From CBDFKQ01 sp965248855 (GTDB taxonomy: Bacteria; Bacteroidota; Bacteroidia; Cytophagales; 172606-1): a stretch of 64,000 nucleotides of DNA. The notes beneath the pieces are model-generated. The model was not told the DNA's origin, did not search any database, and saw only the letters and a program-made list of their open reading frames with translations. The translations under genes and the position numbers were made by a program. The stretch covers positions 486,236-550,235 of the forward strand of contig CBDFKQ010000011.1 of assembly GCA_965248855.1 (NCBI GenBank). Reading direction: 5' to 3'. This document shows, piece after piece, positions 17,372 to 27,002 of this stretch (positions are counted from its first letter, which is position 1; each line of letters opens with the position of its first letter).

Positions 17372-18463
17372 ATGAATATAGAAAAACATATACGTCAACT
17401 ATTATTCGAACAGAATTGTGTAATCATTCCTGAACTTGGGGGGTTTATTTCCAATTATGTAAGTGCAGAAATTCATCCCATTCGTCATGTGTTTGCTCCA
17501 CCATCCAAATACATTGCTTTCAATGAATTATTAAAAGTAAACGACGGTTTGTTAATCAGCCATATAGCGTCTAATGAAGAAATTTCCCGTGATGATGCAA
17601 CCAAAGCAGTTAAAGAGTTTGTGATAAAAGTTAATGAAGAAATAAATAATAATAAAAAATATTACTTTGAGCAAATAGGCAATTTGTATTTTAATCACGA
17701 ACAAAAATTACAATTCGACCCCGATAAAACGATCAATTATCTGAGTGCAAGTTTTGGTTTGCCGGATTTGCAATATAAACCAATAGAGCGCCAAAGTACT
17801 TCTTCACGTACAAAAGACAGACCGGTAATTAAGAATGAAACTGAAGAAAATCAGGTAAAACAAGAAGGTAGGATTAATGAATTAAACGAACAGCGTAAAA
17901 AATCTTTATCAAAGCTGCAAGCTGCTTTAATACCGGTTTTAATTTTTCTTGCTGTAGCATTTGGATACTTTTGGTTTTTAGATAAAGGCGATAATGCATT
18001 AAGCAGTTTTAATCCTTTCCCTGCCATTTTTCCCGGTTTTTTTCATAAACAAAAAATTACACCTGAAAGTAAAAAAGTTGCTGTTGTTATGCCCGAAACT
18101 ACCTCAGTAAAAAAATCAGAAAAAACAGATATGATTGCTGCAGTAGTTGAGCCGGAGAAAGCAAAGCCCGTGATAAAAGAAGAAATTATAAAAAAAGAAA
18201 AACCAAAAAAGATTGTTAAAGAAATTTCAAAAGTTTCTGTTAAATATTATGTAATTGTAGGCGGTTTTAGCAGTGAAGCCAATGCAGAAAAACTGGTTAC
18301 CAAGTTGAAAGAAGAAGGAAACAGTAATGCAAAGGTTTTACCTCCAATCGGAAATAATTTGAATAAGGTATCATTAGGTGATTTTGAAACTTCTGATGAA
18401 GCGGAAAATAAATCAAAAGAAATAAAAGATAAATTCCCTAATGCCTGGATTTATAAAAAGTAA
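17372..18463 (+). CDS. HU-CCDC81 / SPOR domain membrane protein
   Basis: The 363-residue protein has two N-terminal HU-CCDC81-type domains: LLFEQNCVIIPELGGFISNYV (about 9-29) with SKYIAFNELLKVNDGLLISHIA, and YYFEQIGNLYFNHEQKLQFDPD. A single membrane helix follows (LQAALIPVLIFLAVAFGYFWFL, about 181-202), then a Lys/Glu/Pro linker and a C-terminal SPOR domain (KYYVIVGGFSSEANAEKLVTKL...ANAWIYKK region, about 291-363). SPOR domains bind denuded peptidoglycan glycans, so the protein should place a cytoplasmic DNA-binding-like module at sites of cell-wall remodelling. It is translationally coupled to the upstream barrel gene. The HU-CCDC81 domains in Bacteroidota have no defined ligand. Confidence 0.88.
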   Translation: MNIEKHIRQLLFEQNCVIIPELGGFISNYVSAEIHPIRHVFAPPSKYIAFNELLKVNDGLLISHIASNEEISRDDATKAVKEFVIKVNEEINNNKKYYFEQIGNLYFNHEQKLQFDPDKTINYLSASFGLPDLQYKPIERQSTSSRTKDRPVIKNETEENQVKQEGRINELNEQRKKSLSKLQAALIPVLIFLAVAFGYFWFLDKGDNALSSFNPFPAIFPGFFHKQKITPESKKVAVVMPETTSVKKSEKTDMIAAVVEPEKAKPVIKEEIIKKEKPKKIVKEISKVSVKYYVIVGGFSSEANAEKLVTKLKEEGNSNAKVLPPIGNNLNKVSLGDFETSDEAENKSKEIKDKFPNAWIYKK

Positions 18464-18556
18464 AAAGAAAAAAGAAAAAAGATCCACAACATTAAATAGA
18501 GCCTTAATTGATTTACAGTCACTTTAAAGCTGCTCTATATTAAATTTTTTATTTAA

Positions 18557-19765
18557 ATGTCGTCATTATCGATTGAAAATTTTGACGCAAAGCCTGACAG
18601 GATAACTATTGTTGATTCTTTGCGGGGCTTTGCATTATTTGGTATTTTATTGTCGCATTTAATACTATCTTTTGATGGCGGAGCACTCCCACATTTTAAT
18701 AAAGTTTCTAATTTCCCTTATTTTGATGTTTTTATTACCATCTTTAATAATTTATTCATAAAAGGAAAGTTTTTTACAATATTCTCATTTCTCTTTGGTG
18801 TAAGTTTTAGCATACAGATTTTTAAAAAAGGTAATTTTAAAACGAATTTATTAAGATACGCCTGGAGGTTAATTATTTTAGGCGTGCTGGGTTTTTTACA
18901 TGGGTTATTTTGGAGAGGCGATATCCTGCTTATTTATGCCATTCTTGGTTTTATTATTATGCTTGTAATCAACTTGCCTGATAAATGGTTAGTAATTCTT
19001 TCTTTTGTACTTATCCTAAATATACCCGGAAGAATAATTAATTTTGATTCCAATATTTTTAAACCACAAATTACTTCTGTTTTACCAAAAGAAAGTTTGG
19101 AAGATGAGCAACATTTAAAATATTTTTATTCTATTTTAAAAACAGGAAGTTTTAAAGATTTAGTTATTTCTAATCTATACGAAATAAAGCCAAAGCTTTT
19201 ATTTCAATCGACAGGGCGAATGTATATTACTCTTGGCTTTATGATGCTCGGTTTATATGTAGGCAGAAAGAAAATATTTAATAATTTAAATGCCCATGAA
19301 ATATTGATTAAAAAGATATTTCTAATTAGTTTGATTGCTGGAGTATTAACTTTAATTTTTGTTATTTCAAGCAAAGAATCCTTTAAAAGCCCTTTATTGA
19401 ATTTTATACGCGAATTTATAAGGGATTTAAACCATTTCTCATTTAGTATTTTATATATCACGGGAACGGTACTGCTTTATATAAAAAATAAATTTACAGA
19501 TCTATTTACCAATCTTGCAATGGTAGGCAGGATGGCCTTAACAAATTATATTTTACAATCAATTATTGGAGGATTTATTTTCTTTGGATATGGCTTTGGT
19601 CTAATCGGAGATTTGCCCGCTTTTATTGCATTTTTATTAATATTCCCAATTTTTGTTATTCAAATTTACTTAAGTGAATTTTGGTTGACGAGATTTAAAT
19701 ATGGCCCATTAGAATGGGTTTGGAGATCTTTAACATATTTAAAATTTCAGGATATGAGAAAGTAA
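18557..19765 (+). CDS. DUF418 / YeiB-family membrane protein
   Basis: A 402-residue polytopic protein with about nine or ten hydrophobic helices. Its N-terminus RITIVDSLRGFALFGILLSHL and C-terminus LTRFKYGPLEWVWRSLTYLKF are the hallmarks of the YeiB/DUF418 family. An internal MALTNYILQSIIGGFIFFGYGFGL block also fits. Family members belong to the acyltransferase-3-like membrane proteins, but their substrates are poorly known. It ends in a hairpin that overlaps its stop codon and faces convergent dapA. Confidence 0.9.
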   Translation: MSSLSIENFDAKPDRITIVDSLRGFALFGILLSHLILSFDGGALPHFNKVSNFPYFDVFITIFNNLFIKGKFFTIFSFLFGVSFSIQIFKKGNFKTNLLRYAWRLIILGVLGFLHGLFWRGDILLIYAILGFIIMLVINLPDKWLVILSFVLILNIPGRIINFDSNIFKPQITSVLPKESLEDEQHLKYFYSILKTGSFKDLVISNLYEIKPKLLFQSTGRMYITLGFMMLGLYVGRKKIFNNLNAHEILIKKIFLISLIAGVLTLIFVISSKESFKSPLLNFIREFIRDLNHFSFSILYITGTVLLYIKNKFTDLFTNLAMVGRMALTNYILQSIIGGFIFFGYGFGLIGDLPAFIAFLLIFPIFVIQIYLSEFWLTRFKYGPLEWVWRSLTYLKFQDMRK

Positions 19766-19795
19766 AAGAACCTGATTAACAAGTTCTTTTACTTT
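19759..19795. terminator. Bidirectional terminator between yeiB-like gene and dapA
   Basis: AAAGTAAAAGAAC / GTTCTTTTACTTT (19759-19771 with 19783-19795), a 13-bp perfect stem whose left arm contains the stop codon of the DUF418 gene and whose right arm reaches the dapA stop. T-rich sequence follows on both strands. Confidence 0.72.
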
Positions 19796-20694
19796 TATAA
19801 TTTTATCTCCTCAAGAAAATTTTCTTTTTGTAGAATCATTTTTATTTTCTTTGTCAAATCATCAGATGCAGAAACCAAAGGCAACCGCACACCATTTTCA
19901 CAAATACCCAAAATCTCTAAAACCTGTTTAATTCCTACAGGATTACTTTCTTCATACATTAAAGGATTGATTTGAAGTAATTTAAACAGGAAATTTTTTG
20001 CCTGATCATAATTTCCGGTCAAGGCACTATTTACCATATGTGTAAATATTTCCGGAAAGCCATTTGCCAATACTGAAATTACCCCACAGGCACCAAATGT
20101 AATCATAGGAACTGTCAGCAAATCATCACCTGAAATTAATAAAAAGTCATCATTTTTATTTTTCGCAATTTCCATTGCTTGTATTAAATCTCCCGATGCT
20201 TCTTTAATACCAATAATATTTTTATGTTCACTTAATATAAGTGTTGAGGAAGCGCAAATGTTGGATGATGTTCTTCCCGGAACATTATATAACATTATTG
20301 GAATGGGTGAAACATCTGCTACGGCTTCATAATGAGCAATAATTCCTCTTTGAGAAGGTTTATTATAATATGGGCTAACAGATAATATAGCACTTACACC
20401 TTCAAAAATGTTATACTTAAGCTTATCTATTATGCTTTGAGTATTATTACCACCCAAACCATATACAACGGGTAATTTTTTATAATTATTTTCAATTACA
20501 AAATTCAATATTTTTAATTTTTCTTCTTCATTTAAAGTAGCCGATTCGCCTGTCGTACCCATCACCACCAGGTAATCAACACCACCATCGGTTACAAACC
20601 TTATTAATCTTGCTAATCCTTCAAAATCTATTTCCTTTTTTTTAGTAAAAGGCGTTATTAAAGCAACTCCGGTGCCCTCAAATTTTTGTAACAT
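19795..20694 (-). CDS. dapA: 4-hydroxy-tetrahydrodipicolinate synthase
   Basis: DapA condenses pyruvate with L-aspartate semialdehyde in the lysine/diaminopimelate pathway (cytoplasm). The 299-residue protein shows GTTGES (Thr 47/Thr 48), the catalytic Tyr 136 in MLYNVPGRT (with Arg 141), and the Schiff-base Lys 164 in IIGIKEASGD, plus GGNNTQ and the SGDD block. Length and motifs fit a functional DapA rather than NanA or KDG aldolase. It is the last gene of the ligA-DUF6913-dapA run, 62 bases after DUF6913. Members of this superfamily also cleave 2-keto-3-deoxy sugar acids, but the location with ligA, well away from the fucose locus, favours lysine biosynthesis. Confidence 0.95.
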   Translation of the reverse strand: MLQKFEGTGVALITPFTKKKEIDFEGLARLIRFVTDGGVDYLVVMGTTGESATLNEEEKLKILNFVIENNYKKLPVVYGLGGNNTQSIIDKLKYNIFEGVSAILSVSPYYNKPSQRGIIAHYEAVADVSPIPIMLYNVPGRTSSNICASSTLILSEHKNIIGIKEASGDLIQAMEIAKNKNDDFLLISGDDLLTVPMITFGACGVISVLANGFPEIFTHMVNSALTGNYDQAKNFLFKLLQINPLMYEESNPVGIKQVLEILGICENGVRLPLVSASDDLTKKIKMILQKENFLEEIKL

Positions 20695-20756
20695 TTATTT
20701 TAATTTATTATTCGTCAACAAAAATACATGTTTTACGATAAAAATGATAGAGTATA

Positions 20757-21275
20757 TTAATTTTCCATAACTTTTACATAATATAACAGTTGATTAAGGG
20801 TCGTTTCTAAATCATTATTGGTAGATTTTTCTATCATCAATTCAAAATTATTTGCATTTTCAACATTATAAATTCCAACCCTGCATTTTGCCCGGCTTTT
20901 TTGAAGTATCATATCAAATGCAGGAAATGGTTCATTATATGTGCAAAACAAATAATCAAAATTAAATTCTGCAAATCTTTTCACTTCCCTGTTTAATATT
21001 TCGCCCAATAAAGAAATATCTTTTTTATTAAAAATTGTAATTTCTAAATCGGTTTCTATATTTTTTACTTCAGACGTATAAACTAAAACTTTAACAGACT
21101 TTTTATCAATTTTTATCTTTTTTACAAAATTTTCCAATATTGAAAAATCAATATCCTCATAAAATAATATTCCAACAGTTGATGCCTTATCAAACCCTAT
21201 ATTTTCGTGGATAACATTTTCGTTATGCCGGTTATTCAATTTCCATTTTAAGGCCAATTCTTTTATTTTATGCAT
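20757..21275 (-). CDS. DUF6913-type conserved Bacteroidota protein
   Basis: A 172-residue protein of unknown function that Bacteroidota typically encode between ligA and dapA, as here (6 bases after ligA, 62 before dapA). It has no signal peptide. Recognisable parts are a basic helical start (KIKELALKWKLNNRH), a TVGILFYEDIDFSILENFVKKI segment (about 34-55), a VKVLVYTSEV strand, and FDYLFCTYNEPFPAFDMILQKSRAKCRVGIYN (about 107-138). The alternating strand/helix pattern suggests a small alpha/beta domain. The conserved neighbourhood implies co-expression rather than a shown function. Confidence 0.8.
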   Translation of the reverse strand: MHKIKELALKWKLNNRHNENVIHENIGFDKASTVGILFYEDIDFSILENFVKKIKIDKKSVKVLVYTSEVKNIETDLEITIFNKKDISLLGEILNREVKRFAEFNFDYLFCTYNEPFPAFDMILQKSRAKCRVGIYNVENANNFELMIEKSTNNDLETTLNQLLYYVKVMEN

Positions 21276-21281
21276 ATTGTT

Positions 21282-23303
21282 TTAAACTTCAAGCATTTTA
21301 ATAAAATCCGATTCACTTATAATTTTAATTCCGAATTTTTGTGCTTTTTCTAATTTTGAAGGACCCATATTTTCTCCGGCCAGTAAAAAATCTAATTTAG
21401 CCGAAACTCCCGATACCACTTTACCACCATTAGCTTCAATTTTGATTTTTAAATCGTCCCTTTCGAAATTTTCAAAAACACCGGATATTACAAAAGTTTT
21501 ATTTTCCAATAAACTACTTTCCCGTATTATTATTTCATTATCTGATAATTCCATTTTAATTCCGGCTGCTTTTAGTCGTTTTATTATTGATAAATTTTCT
21601 TCATCATTAAAAAACAACAAAATGCTTTGGGCTATTTTTTCTCCGACTTCATTTACTTTTAGTAATTCTTCTAAGCCTGCATTTATCAACATATCCATTT
21701 TTCCAAAATGAGAAGCTAATTTTTCCGCAGTGTTAGCCCCCACAAATCTTATCCCGATGGCAAATAATACTTGTTTGAAAGGTATTTCGGTTGATTTTTT
21801 AATTCCTGCCAATATATTACTTACTTTTTTCTCTTTAAATCCTTCCAACGTTAAAAGTTGTTCTGCTTTTATATCATAAAGGTCGGCAGGATTTTTTAAC
21901 CAACCGTTTTCAAATAATGCATCAATGGTTTCAGGACCCAAACTATCAATATTCATTGCTTTTCTTTGAACATAATGTTCAATTTTACCTTTTATTTGAG
22001 GGGGGCATCCTTTTTCATTAATACAATAATGCTTTGCTTCCCCTTCATTAATAATTAATGGGCCATCGCATATAGGGCATTTTATGGGATAAATTATTTT
22101 TTCACTGTTTGCAAGTCTTTTTTCTAAAATAACTTCTACCACTTTTGGAATTATTTCTCCACCTTTTTCAATTTTTACCGTGTCACCAATTCTCAAATCT
22201 AATCTTTCTATTTCAAATGCGTTGTGCAATGTTGCTCTTTTAACTGTAGTACCTGCCAACAAAACAGGTTTTAAATTAGCAACAGGGGTAATTGCACCCG
22301 TTCTCCCAACCTGATATGAAACCGAATTTAAAATAGTTTGTGCGGATTGTGCTTTGTATTTGAATGAAATGGCCCAACGAGGTACTTTGGATGTAAAGCC
22401 AAGTTCTTGTTGTTGTTTAAAACTGTTTATTTTAATAACTATTCCGTCTATGGCAAGTGGTAAATTAAATCTTTCAACATCCCAATGTTTAATAAATTCA
22501 TAAACTTCATTAAGGTTATTACATAATTTATAAGTACGGGATACATTAAAGTTCCAATCTTCTAATTGTTGAATAGATTCAAGATGTGATTTATAAATTT
22601 GTTTTTCTGTTAATAAAGAATAACTGTAAAAATTTAATCTTCTTTTTGCCACTTCTGCTGAATCCTGTAGCTTTAAGGCTCCTGAAGTTGCATTGCGGGG
22701 GTTTGCCAACAAGGTTTCTCCAACATCTTCTCTTTCTTTATTTAATTTATCAAAAACTTCAAATGGCATAAAAACTTCACCTCTTACTTCAAAATAATCA
22801 GGTATATTTTTAGAATTTATTTTTAACGGAATGGATTTAATAGTTTTTGCATTGGCTGTAATTTCATCGCCTTGTGTACCGTCTCCCCGTGTTACCGCTC
22901 TGGTTAAAATTCCATTTTCGTAAATTAAACTTAATGAAACCCCATCAAATTTTAATTCGCATACATATTCAAAAGGTTCATCTTCAATTACTTTTCTTAT
23001 TCTTTTATCAAAATCAATTAATTCCTCTTCAGAATATGTATTTCCAAGAGAAAGCATAGGTTGCCTGTGAAGAACAGTCGGGAAATTTTTGGTAATTGTT
23101 CCTCCGACTCTTTGAGTTGGTGAATCGGGTAATTTAATTTCCGGATTTTTATTTTCTATTAATATGAGTTCAGTTAATAATTGATCAAATTCTTGATCAG
23201 AAATTTCCGAAACACTTTTATTATAATATAATTCGTTGTAATAAGTAATTTTATGGATGAGTTCATTCATCCTTTGTTCTGTTAATGGATCAATAACCGA
23301 CAT
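21282..23303 (-). CDS. ligA: NAD-dependent DNA ligase
   Basis: LigA seals nicks during replication and repair using NAD+. The 673-residue protein has the family architecture: Ia domain with LYYNKSVSEISDQEFDQLL, an adenylation domain with the nucleophilic Lys 118 in CELKFDGVSLSL, TRGDGTQGDEI and IDGIVIKIN, an OB fold (VGRTGAITPVANLKPVLLAGT), the four-Cys zinc finger (CPICDG...HYCINEKGCP), HhH repeats, and a C-terminal BRCT domain (ENKTFVISGVFENFERDDLK). Full length with every motif intact. It is the first gene of a minus-strand operon with DUF6913 and dapA, divergent from a sensor kinase across 192 bases. Confidence 0.97.
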   Translation of the reverse strand: MSVIDPLTEQRMNELIHKITYYNELYYNKSVSEISDQEFDQLLTELILIENKNPEIKLPDSPTQRVGGTITKNFPTVLHRQPMLSLGNTYSEEELIDFDKRIRKVIEDEPFEYVCELKFDGVSLSLIYENGILTRAVTRGDGTQGDEITANAKTIKSIPLKINSKNIPDYFEVRGEVFMPFEVFDKLNKEREDVGETLLANPRNATSGALKLQDSAEVAKRRLNFYSYSLLTEKQIYKSHLESIQQLEDWNFNVSRTYKLCNNLNEVYEFIKHWDVERFNLPLAIDGIVIKINSFKQQQELGFTSKVPRWAISFKYKAQSAQTILNSVSYQVGRTGAITPVANLKPVLLAGTTVKRATLHNAFEIERLDLRIGDTVKIEKGGEIIPKVVEVILEKRLANSEKIIYPIKCPICDGPLIINEGEAKHYCINEKGCPPQIKGKIEHYVQRKAMNIDSLGPETIDALFENGWLKNPADLYDIKAEQLLTLEGFKEKKVSNILAGIKKSTEIPFKQVLFAIGIRFVGANTAEKLASHFGKMDMLINAGLEELLKVNEVGEKIAQSILLFFNDEENLSIIKRLKAAGIKMELSDNEIIIRESSLLENKTFVISGVFENFERDDLKIKIEANGGKVVSGVSAKLDFLLAGENMGPSKLEKAQKFGIKIISESDFIKMLEV

Positions 23304-23495
23304 ATTTATTGGTTTTATATGATTTTAAAAATTTATTTCTTTTTAAATAAAAAAAAGCAAACTGAGGCAGAAATGTGATAGTAATACCCAACATTTTATA
23401 AATTAATTTGTTAATATTTATTTAATAAGAATTTTAATCCAAAATATTTTTTTTGCGTTAAAACATTAATTTATTGATATTATAATTTAAAACTA

Positions 23496-26267
23496 TTGAA
23501 TATTATTAAAAATCCTGTTTGTTTTTTACATAAGTTCCTGTTGATTGCGATATTTATTATCGCTCCCGTTTTGTTGCACGCTCAGGCAATTGAAATTAAC
23601 CAAGATAAAGAAAGTGAAAATTTAAATGAAAAAGTTAAAATTTTTATTGATAAAGAAGGTAAAAAATCATTTGAAGAAGTAAGTAATTTAAATTTCACTT
23701 CAAATTTTTCTCATAAATACAAAGATGTGCCAAAGGGGTTTACAAAAGATGTTTATTGGGTAAAATTTGTAATAAAAAATTCGGAGAATAAAAAGATTAA
23801 CAGGCTTATAGAAATAGAAAATTCATCTTTCAGAGATATAAGTTTCTATGAAATAAGCGAAAATAATAAAATAAATCTGATTAAAATGGGTATTTATTAC
23901 CCTTTTGCTGAAAGAACTTTTAAATATAGAAATCCTCTTTATGAAATATCTTTGTCGCCAAATACAGGGCACACATATTATTTAAAATTTGTGAGCACAG
24001 GTGGTATGCATTTCCCAATTCTATTATGGAAGAAAAACGAATATTTTTATCATTTACACTGCCAAACTTTCGTTTTCGGAATGTATTATGGAATGATCTT
24101 GGTTGTTATTCTGTATAATCTATTTCTTTTTTATTCCTTTAAAGATAGATCATACCTTTATTACGTACTTTATATAAGTTGCTTTTGTTTATTTCAACTA
24201 TCCAACAATGGTTTTGGATATGAGTTTTTATGGCCCACACCTTTTTGGTTAACCAATAGAATAACACCTTTGATGGTTGGTTTAACAGGTTTTTGGGGTT
24301 CGCTGTTTGTTATAAATTTTCAACAGGTTAAAAGAAATAACCCAATTTTTTTTAAAATTTTAATAGGGCTTGCAATTGCCGGTTGCATGGTTTCGATAAT
24401 AAGTTTAATAGACGAAAGAACAGGAATTGAAATAAGCCCGATTTACGGAATTGTGTTTGTAATAGTTATTTTGACAAGCATTTTTGCATGTTGGAAAAAC
24501 AATATCAGGCAGGCAAAGTATTTACTTATTGCATGGTCTGCTTTTTTAATAGGTGTTATCCTGCTTGCTCTTTATACCATGGGTTTCCTGCCAAATTCTT
24601 TTTTGGTAGATTATAGTTTGCAAATTGGATCAGCACTCGAAGCCATTTTACTTTCTCTTGCTTTAGGTGATAGAATCAACACTTTGAGAATTGCAAAAGA
24701 AAACGCTGAAATAGAAAGTAAACAAATGGAACAATCCAAAAAATTTAAAGAACAATTTTTAGCTCATGTAAGTCACGAAATACGCACTCCAATGAATGTG
24801 ATAATAGGGTTTTCACGCTTATTATCTCGTACTCAACTTAATAACGTACAAGAAAACCACGTATATAATATTCAACATTCAGCCGATAACTTATTGATAA
24901 TAATCAATGATATTTTGGATGTTACAAAAATGGAATCGGGAAGAATGCAATTTGAGGAAATTGAAATTTATGTACATTCATTCTGTAAGTCATTAATTGA
25001 AAACATAAAAATTTTAGCAAATGAGAAACATATCAATTTGAAATATGAAATTGATAATGATGTTCCTGAAGTTGTAGTTGGAGACCGTATTCGTTTAAAT
25101 CAAATTTTGTTAAATCTGATTAACAATGCAATCAAATTTACTGAGGTAGGTTTTGTCGGTTTAAGGGTAACAAAATCAAATGAGGTAATTGAAAGTAACG
25201 GTATTATAAATTTGATTTTTGAAATATCCGACACGGGCATAGGTATTTCTCAACATAATTTGGTATCTATATTTGAAGGATATACACAAGCTCGCAATGA
25301 TACTACACGAAAATATGGTGGTACAGGATTGGGTTTGACAATTGCAAAACAGTTGACAGAATTACAAGGGGGAACAATTGATGTGGAAAGCGTAGAAAAT
25401 CAGGGATCAATATTTAAAGTAAAAATTCCATTTAAAAGTTCTTCTAAAGAAAAAATAGAAAATATTAAATTAAAAAATGATTTATCAGATATTGATTTGT
25501 CTACATTAAATATTCCTACAGCAAAAATTCTTTTAATAGATGATAACCCTATCAATCAAAGTCTTTCAATTCAAACTATTCTTGAATATAACCCACATAT
25601 TAAAATAGATACAGCAGAAAATGGAAAAATAGGTATTCATAAATTGTTGGCAAATGACTATGATTTAATTTTAATGGATATTCAAATGCCTGAAATGAAT
25701 GGTTATCAAACCTGTAAATATATCAGGGAGCATTTAAAAGAAGGTAAAAATAAGATTCCTATCATTGCCTTAACAGCGGATGTATTAATTGATAATCAAA
25801 ATAAAATCATTGAAGCCGGTATGAACGATTTTATTTATAAGCCTTTTAAGGCACTGGAACTATTCCAAAAAATGGAAAAATTAAATATAAAATCATTAAA
25901 ACCTTCGGCAGAAAAAGAAAGGTTTGAAGTGGGGCACATAAGAAAAAATGCACTTGGGAATGCTGAATTTATGCTTGAACTAATGAATATGTTTACAGAT
26001 AAAATCCCTGACGTACTTTTACAAATGAAAATTTATACAGAGGAAAAAGACTGGATAAATTTAAGTTTTATAAGTCATAAAAATAAAACAATATTTGTAG
26101 TAATGGGATTATCAGAATTATATGAAAAACTTTCAGAAATTGAGATATATGCCAAAAAAGCAGAGAAATTGGATTTGTTACAGGATAAAGTAAATAATTT
26201 TATCCAAAACTGCGAAGAAGTTGTTAAGCAGGTTTTGATTGAAAAGGGAAGAGTAGTGATCCGCTAA
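23496..26267 (+). CDS. 7TMR-DISM hybrid histidine kinase with receiver and Hpt-like domain
   Basis: The 923-residue hybrid kinase has a signal peptide, a periplasmic 7TMR-DISMED2 beta-sandwich (residues about 30-175, VYWVKFVIKNSENKKINR), seven membrane helices (about 190-390), HisKA with His 427 in AHVSHEIRTPMN, a HATPase_c domain (NNAIKFTEVG, DTGIGIS, GGTGLGLTIAKQL), a receiver domain with phospho-acceptor Asp 728 in LILMDIQMPE, and a C-terminal Hpt-like bundle with His 861 in FISHKNKTIFVVMGL. The full His-Asp-His chain is thus in one chain, and the final response regulator is elsewhere. The only usable start is TTG at 23496, since an in-frame stop lies 18 bases upstream. DISM sensors often detect carbohydrates, but the ligand is unknown. 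Confidence 0.9.
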   Translation: MNIIKNPVCFLHKFLLIAIFIIAPVLLHAQAIEINQDKESENLNEKVKIFIDKEGKKSFEEVSNLNFTSNFSHKYKDVPKGFTKDVYWVKFVIKNSENKKINRLIEIENSSFRDISFYEISENNKINLIKMGIYYPFAERTFKYRNPLYEISLSPNTGHTYYLKFVSTGGMHFPILLWKKNEYFYHLHCQTFVFGMYYGMILVVILYNLFLFYSFKDRSYLYYVLYISCFCLFQLSNNGFGYEFLWPTPFWLTNRITPLMVGLTGFWGSLFVINFQQVKRNNPIFFKILIGLAIAGCMVSIISLIDERTGIEISPIYGIVFVIVILTSIFACWKNNIRQAKYLLIAWSAFLIGVILLALYTMGFLPNSFLVDYSLQIGSALEAILLSLALGDRINTLRIAKENAEIESKQMEQSKKFKEQFLAHVSHEIRTPMNVIIGFSRLLSRTQLNNVQENHVYNIQHSADNLLIIINDILDVTKMESGRMQFEEIEIYVHSFCKSLIENIKILANEKHINLKYEIDNDVPEVVVGDRIRLNQILLNLINNAIKFTEVGFVGLRVTKSNEVIESNGIINLIFEISDTGIGISQHNLVSIFEGYTQARNDTTRKYGGTGLGLTIAKQLTELQGGTIDVESVENQGSIFKVKIPFKSSSKEKIENIKLKNDLSDIDLSTLNIPTAKILLIDDNPINQSLSIQTILEYNPHIKIDTAENGKIGIHKLLANDYDLILMDIQMPEMNGYQTCKYIREHLKEGKNKIPIIALTADVLIDNQNKIIEAGMNDFIYKPFKALELFQKMEKLNIKSLKPSAEKERFEVGHIRKNALGNAEFMLELMNMFTDKIPDVLLQMKIYTEEKDWINLSFISHKNKTIFVVMGLSELYEKLSEIEIYAKKAEKLDLLQDKVNNFIQNCEEVVKQVLIEKGRVVIR

Positions 26268-26419
26268 AATTTTATACTCGGTACCTTTAAAAAAAATTAC
26301 AACTTTAGTGATAAATATCAGTTAAAGGATAAAGTTTATTATAATGATAGTTAAAAAAAAAAATTACTTATATCTCTTGATCAAACCTACATTAACTTAA
26401 AACATATTTTTTATTAATT

Positions 26420-26875
26420 ATGGAAAACAATTCACAAATAAAACAAAAACTATTCGAAGCATGTATTACCGCTCAGGAAAAAATTATATTTAATGCAAAA
26501 GAAGTTATTGAGGAAGCTTCGGAAAGTGCAAATGAAAATACCGATAATGAGGAAGAAGCGTTTGATGCATATCGTGAACAGTTGCAGCAAAGAAAAGATA
26601 TGTATACTACGCAACTTTTAACAGCCAGAAATGATCTTGATTATTTAAAAGCAATAAACTTAAATAAAAAAGATTTAATTGAAGAGGGTGCAATTGTTAA
26701 AACAAACTTACAAAACTTCTTCATAATAATCAGCCTTGGTAAAATTTCTATCGATGACCAACAATTTTTTGCAATTTCATCTTCTGCTCCGATTTATTCG
26801 GTAATGGATGGTTTAAAAAGTGGTGAAAGCTTTCACTTTCGTGACAGAGATTATAAAATTTTGGAAATATTTTAA
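26420..26875 (+). CDS. GreA/GreB C-terminal-domain-like protein
   Basis: A 151-residue cytoplasmic protein with an N-terminal antiparallel coiled coil (residues about 5-75, acidic ASESANENTDNEEEAFD hinge) and a C-terminal FKBP-like beta domain (GAIVKTNLQNFFIIISLGKISIDDQQFFAISSSAPI...GESFHFRDRDYKILEI). This arrangement recalls Gre transcript-cleavage factors, although the coil is short and the acidic tip is not clearly conserved. In Bacteroidota such proteins are often mislabelled as 3-oxoacyl-ACP synthase. A decayed second copy of its 3' end lies at 28357-28518. It ends before a perfect 56-bp palindrome. Confidence 0.72.
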   Translation: MENNSQIKQKLFEACITAQEKIIFNAKEVIEEASESANENTDNEEEAFDAYREQLQQRKDMYTTQLLTARNDLDYLKAINLNKKDLIEEGAIVKTNLQNFFIIISLGKISIDDQQFFAISSSAPIYSVMDGLKSGESFHFRDRDYKILEIF

Positions 26876-26907
26876 AGTTTGAAATTATTTTTAAATAAAT
26901 TGAAATT

Positions 26908-26963
26908 TTTTCATCAAAATAAAAACCCGAACATTAATGTTCGGGTTTTTATTTTGATGAAAA
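26908..26963. terminator. Perfect 56-bp palindrome, bidirectional terminator
   Basis: The two 28-base arms (26908-26935 and 26936-26963) are exact reverse complements with no spacer, built around ACCCGAACATT/AATGTTCGGGT and flanked by A and T runs. It lies between the convergent Gre-like (+) and YWKNG-repeat lipoprotein (-) genes and fits a terminator acting on both strands. Confidence 0.82.
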
Positions 26964-27002
26964 TTATGACACATAAGAAACTAAAGTCCAAATAAAAACT
27001 TA

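Noticed and set aside
19795..20694. dapA as the keto-deoxy-fuconate aldolase of the fucose pathway (as in Campylobacter)
   Set aside because: It lies 34 kb from the fucose locus, in the ligA-DUF6913 operon, with normal DapA motifs. The fucose locus has its own FAH-type hydrolase.
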